This document shows positions 1-8,330 of a stretch of 64,000 nucleotides of DNA, piece by piece. Positions within the stretch are counted from its first letter, which is position 1, and each line of letters opens with the position of its first letter. The DNA comes from Streptacidiphilus jiangxiensis (lineage in GTDB: Bacteria; Actinomycetota; Actinomycetes; Streptomycetales; Streptomycetaceae), in the NCBI RefSeq assembly GCF_900109465.1, contig NZ_FOAZ01000008.1:186001-250000 (forward strand), written 5' to 3'. Made by a program: the position numbers and the translations under genes. The notes beneath the pieces were generated by a model. It had not been told where the DNA came from and did not search any database. It was given only the letters and a program-made list of their open reading frames with translations.

Positions 1-378
1 GACACCGGCGCCCCGCTGGACGGCGCGAACGAGACCGACATCCCCGACTACGCCAAGGACCCCCAGGGCAACGCGATCCCGCTGGACGCCCACATCCGCC
101 TGGCCAACCCGCGCACGGCGAAGACCGACGACTCCCGGATCCTGCGCCGCGGCTTCAACTACGACCGCGGCGTCGACAGCGTCGGCAACCTCGACATGGG
201 CCTCGCCTTCTGCTGCTACCAGCAGGACGTCGTGCGCCAGTTCGAGGGCACCCAGACCCGGCTGATCGACGAGCCGCTGGTCGACTACATCTCGCCGACC
301 GGCGGCGGGTACTTCTTCGCGCTACCGGGCGTCAAGGACGACAAGGACTGGCTCGGCCGCGGCCTGCTGTCGGCCTGA
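1..378 (+). CDS. efeB: Dyp-type heme peroxidase (deferrochelatase/EfeB type), C-terminal fragment
   Basis: The reading frame is open from base 1 to the TGA at 376-378, so only the last 125 residues are in the window. They carry the C-terminal landmarks of bacterial Dyp-type peroxidases of the EfeB class: a HIRLANPR stretch, an [10 protein letters not shown] stretch, then LAFCCYQQD and a closing [10 protein letters not shown] segment. Known members are Tat-exported heme enzymes that act in iron uptake or peroxide-dependent oxidation, usually beside an EfeO/EfeU iron transporter. The proximal histidine and the signal peptide would lie upstream, outside the window. The family is clear; the EfeB subtype is inferred. 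Confidence 0.85.
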   Translation, partial: DTGAPLDGANETDIPDYAKDPQGNAIPLDAHIRLANPRTAKTDDSRILRRGFNYDRGVDSVGNLDMGLAFCCYQQDVVRQFEGTQTRLIDEPLVDYISPTGGGYFFALPGVKDDKDWLGRGLLSA

Positions 379-469
379 ACCGGCCGGAAGCGGCTGGAAG
401 TGGCCGGAAGTGTGCGTCTCCCCTCGTGATCAGGCAAGGTAAGAGCCAGAAGTACGAGGGGAGCAGTAG

Positions 470-2134
470 GTGCCCGAGGGCGTGCGGCCAGGAGAGCCGG
501 AGCAGGAACCAGCCAAGGAGGCCGAGGAGGAGCGGACGGTCACCCCCGGGCTGCTCGGTCCCTCCGAACCGGTCGGCACCACGCCCTCCTCACTGGAGGC
601 CTCCGACGAGGAGACTGCGGGCTTCGACGACGAGGGCTCCGACGCCGACTGGGCGCACTTCGGCTACACCCCGACCACCGGCATCCCCGTCGAGGCGCTC
701 CGCCGCGACCTGCGGCGCGGTCGTCCGGGCGAGGCGCCCTGGCCGGACCGGATGCGGACGCTGCTGCGCACCCCGATGTCCGAGCGGCCCGCGTTCGAGC
801 GCACCGAGACCGAGGAACAGGCCGCCGAGGTCACCGCGCCCAAGGTGGCACGCGTCCTGGACCTGACGCTCCGCATCGGCGAACTCCTGCTGGCCAGCGG
901 CGAGGCCGCCGAGGACGTCGAGGCGGCCATGCTGGGCGTCTCGCACGCGCTGGGCCTGGACCGTTGCGAGCCGCAGGTCACCTTCACGCTGATCTCCATC
1001 ACCTACCAGCCCTCGCTGGTCGAGCCGCCCGTCACCTCCGCCCGCGTGGTGCGGCGCCGCGGCTCCGACTACACCCGGCTGGCCTCCGTCTACCGGCTCG
1101 TCGCCGACATAACGTCCGAGAAGGTCGGCGTCGAGGAGGCCTACGGCCGCCTTGCCGAGATCCGCCGCAACCGGCACCCCTACCCGACCTGGCTGCTCTC
1201 GATCGCCACCGGTGCGCTCGCCGGGGCGGCGACGCTGCTGGTCGGCGGCAGGGTCGACGGGCAGGCCTGGCTGGTGCTGCTCTGCGCGTTCGTCGCCTCC
1301 GTGATCGGCGACCGGCTCGCCTGGCTGATCTCCACCCGCGGCCTGCCGGAGTTCTACCAGTTCGTCGTCGCCGCCACCCCGGCCGCGGCCCTCGGCGTCG
1401 GCCTCACCCTGATCGGCTCCGGCCTGCGCGGCTCCGTCGTCATCACCGGCGGCCTGTACGCGCTGCTGCCCGGCCGCGCCCTGGTCGCGGCCGTCGCCGA
1501 CGGGCTGACCGGCTTCTACATCACCGCCGCGGCCCGCCTCCTGGAGGTCCTCTACCTCGTCGTCGGCATCGTGCTGGGCGTCACGCTGGTGCTCTACATC
1601 GGGGTCAACTTCGGCGCCAGCCTCCACCCCGAGCAGACCTTCGCCCAGAAGGCGGCCCCGCTGGTCCAGCTGCCGGCGGCGATGGCGCTGACGCTCTGCT
1701 TCGCGGTGCTGCTGCAGACCTCGCGCCGGGTGCTGCCGGTCGTCACCGTGCTGGGCGGCGTCGGCTGGGTCACCTACGGGGTGCTGCGGGAGGCGAACAT
1801 CTCCGCGATCGTCGCCACGGCGGTGGCCGCGACCCTCGTCGGCCTCTTCGGCCAGATGGCGTCGCGTTACCGCTACGCGTCCTCGCTGCCCTACGTCACC
1901 GCCGCGCTCGGCCCGCTGCTGCCCGGGTCGGTGATCTACCTCGGCCTGCTCTCGTTCACCCAGAACGAGCCGATCCCCGGCCTGCTCTCGGTCATCCGCG
2001 CGGCCGCGCTGGCCCTCGCGCTGGCCGTCGGCGTCAACCTCGGCGGGGAGCTGGCCCGTCTCTTCCTGAAGATCCCTCAGGGCGAGGGGCCGAAGCCGGT
2101 CCGCGGCGCGGCGAAGCGCACCAGAGGCTTCTGA
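470..2134 (+). CDS. Threonine/serine exporter family (ThrE-like) membrane protein
   Basis: 554 residues starting at GTG 470, with a GAGGGGAG Shine-Dalgarno just upstream. An acidic, proline-rich cytoplasmic N-terminus (about residues 1-125) is followed by the ThrE domain: a soluble part with LDLTLRIGELLLASGEAAEDVE and then about ten hydrophobic segments in two sets (about 240-400 and 405-535). This is the two-part layout of actinobacterial ThrE, which exports threonine and serine by proton-driven transport. Its stop overlaps the next start (TGATG at 2132-2136), so the two membrane proteins are probably translated together. Substrate is inferred from the family only. Confidence 0.85.
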   Translation: MPEGVRPGEPEQEPAKEAEEERTVTPGLLGPSEPVGTTPSSLEASDEETAGFDDEGSDADWAHFGYTPTTGIPVEALRRDLRRGRPGEAPWPDRMRTLLRTPMSERPAFERTETEEQAAEVTAPKVARVLDLTLRIGELLLASGEAAEDVEAAMLGVSHALGLDRCEPQVTFTLISITYQPSLVEPPVTSARVVRRRGSDYTRLASVYRLVADITSEKVGVEEAYGRLAEIRRNRHPYPTWLLSIATGALAGAATLLVGGRVDGQAWLVLLCAFVASVIGDRLAWLISTRGLPEFYQFVVAATPAAALGVGLTLIGSGLRGSVVITGGLYALLPGRALVAAVADGLTGFYITAAARLLEVLYLVVGIVLGVTLVLYIGVNFGASLHPEQTFAQKAAPLVQLPAAMALTLCFAVLLQTSRRVLPVVTVLGGVGWVTYGVLREANISAIVATAVAATLVGLFGQMASRYRYASSLPYVTAALGPLLPGSVIYLGLLSFTQNEPIPGLLSVIRAAALALALAVGVNLGGELARLFLKIPQGEGPKPVRGAAKRTRGF

Positions 2135-3120
2135 TGCGCGAGCACGGCTGGGGCTACTACGTCCACCACATCCAGGACCCGGGCAAGCAGCCGCTCTTCC
2201 TCCTGCTCGTCGGGTTCATCGGCTCGTTCCTGTTCATCCGCTTCAGCGTGCGGATGATCCGGCGCGGCGTGCGGTGGTGGCCCGGCAACGTCACCCCCGG
2301 CGGCCTGCACATCCACCACGTGGTCTTCGGGGTCTTCTTCCTCCTCGTGGCCGGCTTCACCGTGTTCGCGACGGACGGCACCCATCCGTGGATCGACGCC
2401 GCCGGACTGCTGTTCGGCATCGGCTGCGGGCTGGTCCTGGACGAGTTCGCGCTGCTGCTGCATCTGGAGGACGTCTACTGGAGCGAGCAGGGCCGCAAGT
2501 CCGTCGACGCGGTGATCGTCGGCATCCTCTTCGCGGGGCTGCTGCTGGTCGGCTACCTGCCACTGGGCGTCACCCCCGGCACGCCGATCCGCTGGGGCGC
2601 GATCGGGGTCATCTCGGTCAACGCGTGCTTCACGGTCGTGGCGCTGCTCAAGGGCAAGTTCTGGAGCGGCATGCTCGGCATCATGGTGCCGGGCCTGTCG
2701 TGGATCGCCGCCATCCGCCTGGCGCGTCCGCGCAGTCCCTGGGCCCGGTGGCGCTACACCCGCCGCCCCCGCAAGTTCGCTCGCGCGAGGCGCCGGGACG
2801 CCCGCTGGCACCGCCGCTACGATGTGGCCCGCACGTGGTTCTTCGACCTGATCGCCGGCAAGCCCACGTCCCCCGGCCAGGCCCCCTCCCGCGCCCACCT
2901 GTTCGCGGAACGCTGGGCGCACCGCATGGCGGCCCGCCTCGAACACGCGGCGTACACCCCGCTGGACCAGGCCCGCGTCCAGAAACTCGCCCACCTCAAC
3001 CGCCTGGCCGCGAAGCGGGGCCCCAAACCCTCCACCGGCACCGCCGAGTCCGCGCGCCGCAGGGCCGCGGCGAAGCGCAGACGCGCGGTGGCGGCGGGAA
3101 GGTCAAAGGGCCACCTGTAG
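2134..3120 (+). CDS. Conserved actinobacterial integral membrane protein
   Basis: 328 residues from ATG 2134, which shares its A with the stop of the ThrE-like gene. Frame and start are fixed by that overlap; the open frame further upstream is only a shadow of the previous gene. About five hydrophobic segments occupy residues 20-200, with a histidine-rich GGLHIHHVVFG motif after the first pair. The C-terminal 130 residues are very basic (many Arg/Lys) and probably cytoplasmic. I recognise it as a conserved streptomycete membrane protein but know no function. Co-translation suggests it works with the exporter. Confidence 0.75.
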   Translation: MREHGWGYYVHHIQDPGKQPLFLLLVGFIGSFLFIRFSVRMIRRGVRWWPGNVTPGGLHIHHVVFGVFFLLVAGFTVFATDGTHPWIDAAGLLFGIGCGLVLDEFALLLHLEDVYWSEQGRKSVDAVIVGILFAGLLLVGYLPLGVTPGTPIRWGAIGVISVNACFTVVALLKGKFWSGMLGIMVPGLSWIAAIRLARPRSPWARWRYTRRPRKFARARRRDARWHRRYDVARTWFFDLIAGKPTSPGQAPSRAHLFAERWAHRMAARLEHAAYTPLDQARVQKLAHLNRLAAKRGPKPSTGTAESARRRAAAKRRRAVAAGRSKGHL

Positions 3121-3248
3121 TTGCACCACCTCAGGGGCGCGAGGAACTGCGCGACAAGCCACCGGCGTGCCGATGGTCCTCAACGAGCAGGGCCATCCGT
3201 ACAGGGTGGTTTCTCGCGCAGTTCCTCGCGCCCCTGGGGGTTGCACCT
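3120..3248 (+). repeat. Intergenic inverted-repeat element, copy 1
   Basis: The outer arms are AGGGGCGCGAGGAACTGCGC (from 3133) and its complement ending at 3235. The centre, about 3160-3212, has a weaker inner inverted repeat around GATGGTCCT/AGGGCCATC. Both flanks carry GTTGCAC. It starts on the stop codon of the preceding gene and fills most of the gap to the NlpC/P60 gene. Related copies lie at 13705, 19780, 28689, 34922, 39081 and 62884. It could fold as a long hairpin in RNA. Confidence 0.85.
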
Positions 3249-3315
3249 GACCCTCCGTCACTCCAGTGGCTCTCCCGGCGGTGCGGCCGTCTGACGGAGG
3301 GCCAGACTGGGGAGT

Positions 3316-4467
3316 GTGAACCGCCGTACCGCCACCCTTGTCGCCGCCGTCGTGGTCCTGCTCGCCGCGCCGCAGGCGGCCGCTGACAATCCGCCCGGGC
3401 CGTCCGCAGGACGGCTCGCGGCGGCGCAGAGCGCCACGAGCGCCGCGCAGGCGCAGGTCGACGCGGTCGAGGCGCAGCTCGTCGCCGCGCGCAGCGCCGA
3501 GGCGGCGATGGACGTGCGCGTGGAGACCGCCGTGGAGGCGTACGACGGCGCCGCCGTCGCCCAGCAGCGGGCCACCGCCCTCGCCGCGGGGACCGCGGCG
3601 CAGTCCGTCCGGGCGGACGCCGCGGAGGGGGCCGCGCGGGACGTCGTGGGCGTGCTGGCCGCACAGCAGTACCGGGACGGGGGCTCGCCGCAGCTGGCCG
3701 GCTTCGCGGGCCTGCTCGCGGCGCACGATCCGCACGCCGCCGAACTCGCGGCCCAGGCCGCCCTGGGCGCGGCCGAGGACGCGCGGAGCGCGCTCCAGCA
3801 GGCGGTCGCCACCGCGACGCAGGCGGCGCTCGCGGACGGGGCCGCGCAGCGGGCCGCCGCGGCCGCCGCGGCGGCGACCGCGAAGCTCGCCGCCGCCAGG
3901 ACGGCCGCGCAGCAGCAGCTGACCGCCCAGCAGGCGCAGGTCGCGGCGCTGGACGCGCAGCACACCGCGCTGCTCGGCGGCCTCGTCGAGGCCCAGCGCG
4001 TCGCCCTGCGGTTGGAGGAGGCCCACGCCCAGGCGCTCGCCGCCGAGGCCGCCCGGCTGGCGGCGCTGGCCAAGCAGCCGCCGCAGCCGCCCGCGCCTCG
4101 GCCGGGCGACACCCGCGGCGTCCTCGCCTTCGCCCGCGCGGCCCTCGGCCTGCCGTACGTCTGGGGTGGGGCGGGTCCGCAGGACTACGACTGCTCGGGT
4201 CTGACCATGCGCGCCTGGCAGCGGGCGGGCGTCCAGCTCCCGCACTACGCGGCGGACCAGTACGCGGACTCCCACCCGGTGACCTACCGCCAGCTCCAGC
4301 CGGGCGATCTGGTCTTCTGGTCCCACGACGGCAGCCCGCAGGGCATCTACCACGTCGCCCTCTACACCGGCGACGACTCCATCATCGAGGCCCCGCGCAC
4401 CGGCGACGTCGTGAAGACCGCCTCCTTGTGGATCATGGGCACCCCGGACTTCTACGCACGTCCCTGA
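3316..4467 (+). CDS. Secreted NlpC/P60 (C40) peptidoglycan hydrolase with coiled-coil N-terminus
   Basis: 383 residues from GTG 3316. A Sec signal peptide (about residues 1-24, ending near QAAAD) precedes a long Ala/Gln/Glu-rich coiled coil (about 30-255) and a C-terminal NlpC/P60 domain (about 270-383). The catalytic cysteine is C293 in YDCSGLT and the histidine is H346 in YHVALYTG. The layout matches RipA-like D,L-endopeptidases, which cut cell-wall peptides between D-Glu and meso-diaminopimelate, with the coiled coil as regulatory or dimerisation part. Its last 35 bp overlap the convergent NUDIX gene. Natural regulation and partner are not visible. Confidence 0.9.
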   Translation: MNRRTATLVAAVVVLLAAPQAAADNPPGPSAGRLAAAQSATSAAQAQVDAVEAQLVAARSAEAAMDVRVETAVEAYDGAAVAQQRATALAAGTAAQSVRADAAEGAARDVVGVLAAQQYRDGGSPQLAGFAGLLAAHDPHAAELAAQAALGAAEDARSALQQAVATATQAALADGAAQRAAAAAAAATAKLAAARTAAQQQLTAQQAQVAALDAQHTALLGGLVEAQRVALRLEEAHAQALAAEAARLAALAKQPPQPPAPRPGDTRGVLAFARAALGLPYVWGGAGPQDYDCSGLTMRAWQRAGVQLPHYAADQYADSHPVTYRQLQPGDLVFWSHDGSPQGIYHVALYTGDDSIIEAPRTGDVVKTASLWIMGTPDFYARP

Positions 4468-4939
4468 AGCGCTCGTACGCCTCGCGGCCGTCGGGGAGGA
4501 AGTCCGGCCGGCGGACCAGGGCGTCGAGCTCGTCCACGGTCACCCAGGCGTGCCAGGCGATCTCGGCCGGGTCGGGGTGGATGGCGCCGCTGACGAGGGC
4601 TTCGTGCAGGCCCAGCCAGTACGGGCTGACGGCGCCGTCGCACCGGAACTTCAGAACGAACCCCGGGCGGGCGTCGACGCCGAGTTCCTCCGCCAGTTCC
4701 CTCGCGGCGGCGGCCTCGTAGGACTCGCCCGCGCCGACCGCCCCGCCGAGCAGCCAGTTGAGCCGGCCCGGGAAGCGGATGTCGTCCTCGGGGCGGCGGT
4801 GGACGAGGACCAGTCCGGCGGGGTCGTGGCAGACGACGGTCGCGACCCGGTGGAGCCAGCGTCGGCGGATCGCCTCGTCGCGGTCGACGACCCCCAGGAC
4901 CTCGTCGTGCTCGTCGACCCGCTCCACCTGTTCCCCCAT
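4433..4939 (-). CDS. NUDIX hydrolase
   Basis: 168 residues from ATG 4939; the longer open frame upstream is read-through of the neighbouring gene in another frame. The NUDIX box is complete, from GGAVGAGE through RELAEELG, so a metal-dependent pyrophosphohydrolase of nucleoside diphosphate-X compounds is expected. The early segment VDEHDEVLGVVDRDEAIRR resembles the Idi/YfcD-like NUDIX subgroup, but I cannot assign a substrate. It sits 11 bp downstream of the small membrane protein gene on the same strand and its 3' end overlaps the convergent NlpC/P60 gene by 35 bp. Confidence 0.85.
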   Translation of the reverse strand: MGEQVERVDEHDEVLGVVDRDEAIRRRWLHRVATVVCHDPAGLVLVHRRPEDDIRFPGRLNWLLGGAVGAGESYEAAAARELAEELGVDARPGFVLKFRCDGAVSPYWLGLHEALVSGAIHPDPAEIAWHAWVTVDELDALVRRPDFLPDGREAYERFRDVRRSPGCP

Positions 4940-4950
4940 GGGGGGCGAAC

Positions 4951-5400
4951 CTACTGGGCCAGGCCCAGCGCACGGAAGGTCACGCGCTGGTCGTACCAGA
5001 GCAGGCCGACCGTCGCGGCCGTCATCAGGGCCGCCATCGCGAGGTGTCCGGCGGTTCCCTCGACCTGGGTGCCGAGCGCCGCCAGCAGGCCGTGGACGCC
5101 GACCCGGAGGGCGATGAGGCCGACGAGGATCTTCCGGCTGCGTCCGTTCTTCAGCATCGCCCGCAGCAGCTTGCGGCGTCGGCCGAAGACGGTGAACCCG
5201 ACGACCATGTTGACCAGGCCCAGCCCGGTCAGCACCATCCACGCGTCGGGGTGGAGCCTGGTCACGTCGTACGCCGCGCCCATCAGTCCCTCGAAGGCGA
5301 AGAACCACGGGGAGAGAGGCCTGATGTCCTCCTGCTGCAGGGCGGGCTGCTGCTTGGAGCCGAACGTGGAGCCGATCGCGGTGCTGATGCTGAGCGCCAT
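4951..5400 (-). CDS. Small four-helix integral membrane protein of unknown function
   Basis: 149 residues from ATG 5400, preceded on the coding strand by an AGGGGGA Shine-Dalgarno about 9 nt away. A polar N-terminus of about 30 residues is followed by roughly four hydrophobic segments (about 32-48, 55-70, 90-108 and 118-136) with a basic GRRRKLLRAMLKNGRSRK loop between the second and third. That loop is probably cytoplasmic. I do not recognise the family. It is the first gene of a short leftward pair with the NUDIX gene. Confidence 0.65.
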   Translation of the reverse strand: MALSISTAIGSTFGSKQQPALQQEDIRPLSPWFFAFEGLMGAAYDVTRLHPDAWMVLTGLGLVNMVVGFTVFGRRRKLLRAMLKNGRSRKILVGLIALRVGVHGLLAALGTQVEGTAGHLAMAALMTAATVGLLWYDQRVTFRALGLAQ

Positions 5401-5529
5401 GGTGGTGGTCCCCCTGAGAGTGTCCGTCTCGAACAGGTCGAGCCTCTCGCGCCCAGGGGGTGGCCCGGCAGAATCATCGATCCTGACTCGGGCAGGACAT
5501 TTGTCATACCCGGGCCATGACAGGGCGGC

Positions 5530-7092
5530 TCAGCGCGCGATCAGCAGCAGTACGCGCACGTGGGCGAAGTCCTGAGCCTCCTTCACCCGGTAGTGCCCGG
5601 CCAGCAGGTCGCGGATGGCGGGCGGCATCTGGTCGAAGCTGTGCCCCTGCGGGGTCGTGGAGAAGAGCCAGATGCGTGTCACGCCCGCCGCGCACACCGC
5701 CGGGACCTGGCAGTTCGAGGGGTCGAACCAGCCCTTCGACACCGCGCTCTGGGCCGCGAACACGTCGTGCGGGGGCGTGGGGTCGTGGCGCAGCTGGTAG
5801 GCGAGGGCGAGGCGGGGTTCCCGGTAGCCGTTGAAGGCCATGCCGTCGCCCGGGGCGACGTGCTTGAGCATCCAGGCGGTGGCCGCCTGCCAGTCCGGCT
5901 CGCCGGGCAGGGGGTTGGCGCGGACGGTGCCGGCGTCGCCGAGAGTGCCGAGCGCGAGCGCACCGGCCGCCAGGGTCGCGGCGAGCGGCACCCGCCAGGC
6001 CGCCGACGAGGTGTCGAAGCCGGGCAGCTTGGCGAGCAGCGCACACAGGCCCGCCGCGGCCAGCAGGGACCACGCGGGCAGCGTGAAGAGCAGGTAGCGG
6101 CTGATGAAGAGGTTCAGCACGCTCTGCGTGGCGGCGAGCAGCACCGGCGGAAGCGCGGCCCAGCACAGCAGCACCACGGCGGTCCCGCTCCCGCCGCGGC
6201 GGACGAGGAGCAGCCCGACCAGCCCGAGGCCGATCACCGCCCATGCGGCCACCGCCGAGTGGAACAGGTCCGGGGGGTAACCGGGCAGGGTCTCCTGCCC
6301 GCCCTTGATCCAGGCGATCTGACTGCTCTGCGCGTGACCGAGCACCAGGAGCGGCAGCACCGGCAGCAGTCCGACGGCCGCGGCACCCGCCCAGGACAGC
6401 AGGCGGCGCGCACCCCCGCCCCGCGTGGTGAGCACGAGTGCGAGGTGGGCCGCGAGGATCGTCAGGGTGACCAGGTGGACGGCGCCCATACAGGTCACCA
6501 GCACCGCGTAGCCGGCCCAGCGGGCCACGGAGGAGCGGTCCAGTGCGCGGAGGAGCAGCAGCGTCGCGGCCAGGGCGGCGAGGACGGCGAAGGCGTAGGG
6601 ACGGGCCTCCTGCGCGTAGCGCGTCACCATGGGGATCACGGCGAAGAGCAGCCCGGCCGCCAGGCCGACCCGCTTGTCGAACATCCGGCGCCCCAGGGCG
6701 ACGAGCAGTCCCGCCGCCCCGGCCATCGCCAGCACCGAGGGGATGCGCAGCGCGGCGGCGGAGTCGCCGAACGCGGAGATCCACAGGTGCAGCAGGACGT
6801 AGTACGGCGCCAGCACGATGTCGACGTTGTCGAGCAGGTGGCCCAGGTCGCTCCAGGAGAGGGTGGCCGCCCACCAGCTGGCGTACTCGTCCTCCCAGGG
6901 CTGCCGGTGGCCGACGCCGATCAGGCCGAGGGCGAGCGTGAGCACGGTCGGCGTGAGCCAGTAGACCGTCGGAAGGGGCTCGCGGGAGGGTTCCTCGTCG
7001 TGTCCGCGGCGCCGTGACCGAGGGCGGACCACGACCTCGTCCATCAGCTCGTGGTCCGTCAGCTCGTGGCCCCGGGCGTGCGTCTCGGCCAT
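5530..7092 (-). CDS. GT39/ArnT-type membrane glycosyltransferase
   Basis: 520 residues from ATG 7092, which overlaps the stop of the GH26 gene (TGATG), so it is translationally coupled. After a basic, acidic-mixed cytoplasmic tail (about 1-45) there are some ten hydrophobic helices. The first periplasmic loop holds QPWEDEYASWW, the conserved acidic motif of GT-C enzymes of the GT39/PMT/ArnT group, which transfer a sugar from a polyprenyl phosphate on the outer face of the membrane. A soluble C-terminal part of about 170 residues follows. As third gene of the polysaccharide operon it probably decorates the polymer, its carrier or a protein. Donor and acceptor are unknown. Confidence 0.75.
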   Translation of the reverse strand: MAETHARGHELTDHELMDEVVVRPRSRRRGHDEEPSREPLPTVYWLTPTVLTLALGLIGVGHRQPWEDEYASWWAATLSWSDLGHLLDNVDIVLAPYYVLLHLWISAFGDSAAALRIPSVLAMAGAAGLLVALGRRMFDKRVGLAAGLLFAVIPMVTRYAQEARPYAFAVLAALAATLLLLRALDRSSVARWAGYAVLVTCMGAVHLVTLTILAAHLALVLTTRGGGARRLLSWAGAAAVGLLPVLPLLVLGHAQSSQIAWIKGGQETLPGYPPDLFHSAVAAWAVIGLGLVGLLLVRRGGSGTAVVLLCWAALPPVLLAATQSVLNLFISRYLLFTLPAWSLLAAAGLCALLAKLPGFDTSSAAWRVPLAATLAAGALALGTLGDAGTVRANPLPGEPDWQAATAWMLKHVAPGDGMAFNGYREPRLALAYQLRHDPTPPHDVFAAQSAVSKGWFDPSNCQVPAVCAAGVTRIWLFSTTPQGHSFDQMPPAIRDLLAGHYRVKEAQDFAHVRVLLLIAR

Positions 7093-8330
7093 CAGGGCGC
7101 CTTCTGGGTCGAGGTCGAGGCCGGTGTCGGGGTCGAGCCGGGGACCGGGTCCTGGTTCGCGCCCGCGGGCGGCCATGCCGTGGTGGGCCGGGCCAGGCGG
7201 GGCAGGTCGGCCTTGATCCCGGCCCGGAACGCCCGCAGGCTCGCCGGGTCGGCGTCGAAGCGCCAGTTGCCGGTGCCGCCCGACGAGGGGTCCTTCTCGA
7301 ACCAGATGAAGCCGATGATGTCCTTGTTCTTCGGCAGCCAGGACAGGAAGTCGGTGATCCACCGGGACTTGACCGACGGCAGCGCCCCGGTCTCGGTGAT
7401 GAGGATGGGCTTGTGCGGAGCGACCTTGCGCAGCTGGGTCAGCGTCGTGCCGAAGGTGGCCTTGGCCTTGGTCTCGGCGCCGTAGCCGACCAGGCCGACC
7501 CAGTCGACGTAGGCGTTGCCGGGGTAGAGCGGCGCGAGCCTGACGTCCGGGAGGGCCCGGACGATGTTCGGGCTCCAGAGCCAGATCACGTTGTCGGCGC
7601 CGGCCTGCGTGAACAGGTCGTGCACGTGGCGCCAGGCCTTGACGTAGTCGCCGCGGTGGTTGCCGTTGGTCTGCTCCGACCACGGGTACCAGTTGCCGTT
7701 CATCTCGTGCGCGAAGCGCAGCACCAGGGGCATCCTGCTCGCTGCGACGGCGCGGGCGAACCGGGTGATGTAGGCGTCGTAGGAGCCGCCGGCGATGCGG
7801 GCGAGGCGGTAGGCGGGCTGGTCGGTGTCGAACGACGGCGTGCCCTTCCTGCCGTTCCTGGCAGGCAGGCCCTTCCACGGCTCCCAGCTCAGCACCGGCA
7901 CGGTGCCGTGGCGGTAGGCCGAGGCGACGGCCGCCGGGTCGAAGTCCTGCGTCCACTTGACGAAGTACTCGGTCATGTCCGGCGCGGCGCCGCTCTCCGC
8001 GGTCACCTTCTTCACCTCGGCGCCCGACCACGGGGCGCTCGGGGTGGCCACGCCGTAGTACAGGCCGCCGGGGTTCAGCAGCTGCTGCTTGGTGGGGATG
8101 ACCGAGATCGGCGCACGGTGGGCGGCCGGGACGCCGTGCGTGGAATGCGCGGCGTCCGAACTGCTGCCGGCCGGGCCGGCGACCGCGCTGTGGGTGACGG
8201 CGACGGAGACCGCGTAGCTGATCAGGGCGAGCGCGGTCACGTTGACGATCATCCAGAGCCGCAGCCGGACGCCGTTGCCGCGCCGGAACGGCGCCCACAC
8301 CCTGCGGTGCGTCAGATTCGAGTCAGACAC
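7092..8330 (-). CDS. GH26-family glycoside hydrolase, membrane-anchored or secreted
   Basis: 412 residues from GTG 8330, overlapping the GT2 stop by 8 bp. An N-terminal signal anchor (about residues 23-46) places the enzyme outside. The catalytic domain (about 85-375) has the GH26 landmarks: acid/base E209 in RFAHEMNGNWYPWS and nucleophile E313 in ILITETGA. A Pro/Thr/Ser-rich tail ends the protein. GH26 enzymes cleave beta-mannans or mixed-link beta-glucans. Being co-encoded with a processive synthase, it most likely trims or releases the polymer, as endoglucanases do in cellulose loci. The actual substrate cannot be read from sequence. Confidence 0.85.
   Translation of the reverse strand: MSDSNLTHRRVWAPFRRGNGVRLRLWMIVNVTALALISYAVSVAVTHSAVAGPAGSSSDAAHSTHGVPAAHRAPISVIPTKQQLLNPGGLYYGVATPSAPWSGAEVKKVTAESGAAPDMTEYFVKWTQDFDPAAVASAYRHGTVPVLSWEPWKGLPARNGRKGTPSFDTDQPAYRLARIAGGSYDAYITRFARAVAASRMPLVLRFAHEMNGNWYPWSEQTNGNHRGDYVKAWRHVHDLFTQAGADNVIWLWSPNIVRALPDVRLAPLYPGNAYVDWVGLVGYGAETKAKATFGTTLTQLRKVAPHKPILITETGALPSVKSRWITDFLSWLPKNKDIIGFIWFEKDPSSGGTGNWRFDADPASLRAFRAGIKADLPRLARPTTAWPPAGANQDPVPGSTPTPASTSTQKAP

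Noticed and set aside
590-1627. Long minus-strand open frame opposite the ThrE-like gene
   Set aside because: It is a high-GC shadow frame with Gly/Asp/Gln-rich low-complexity sequence; the plus-strand membrane protein explains the region.
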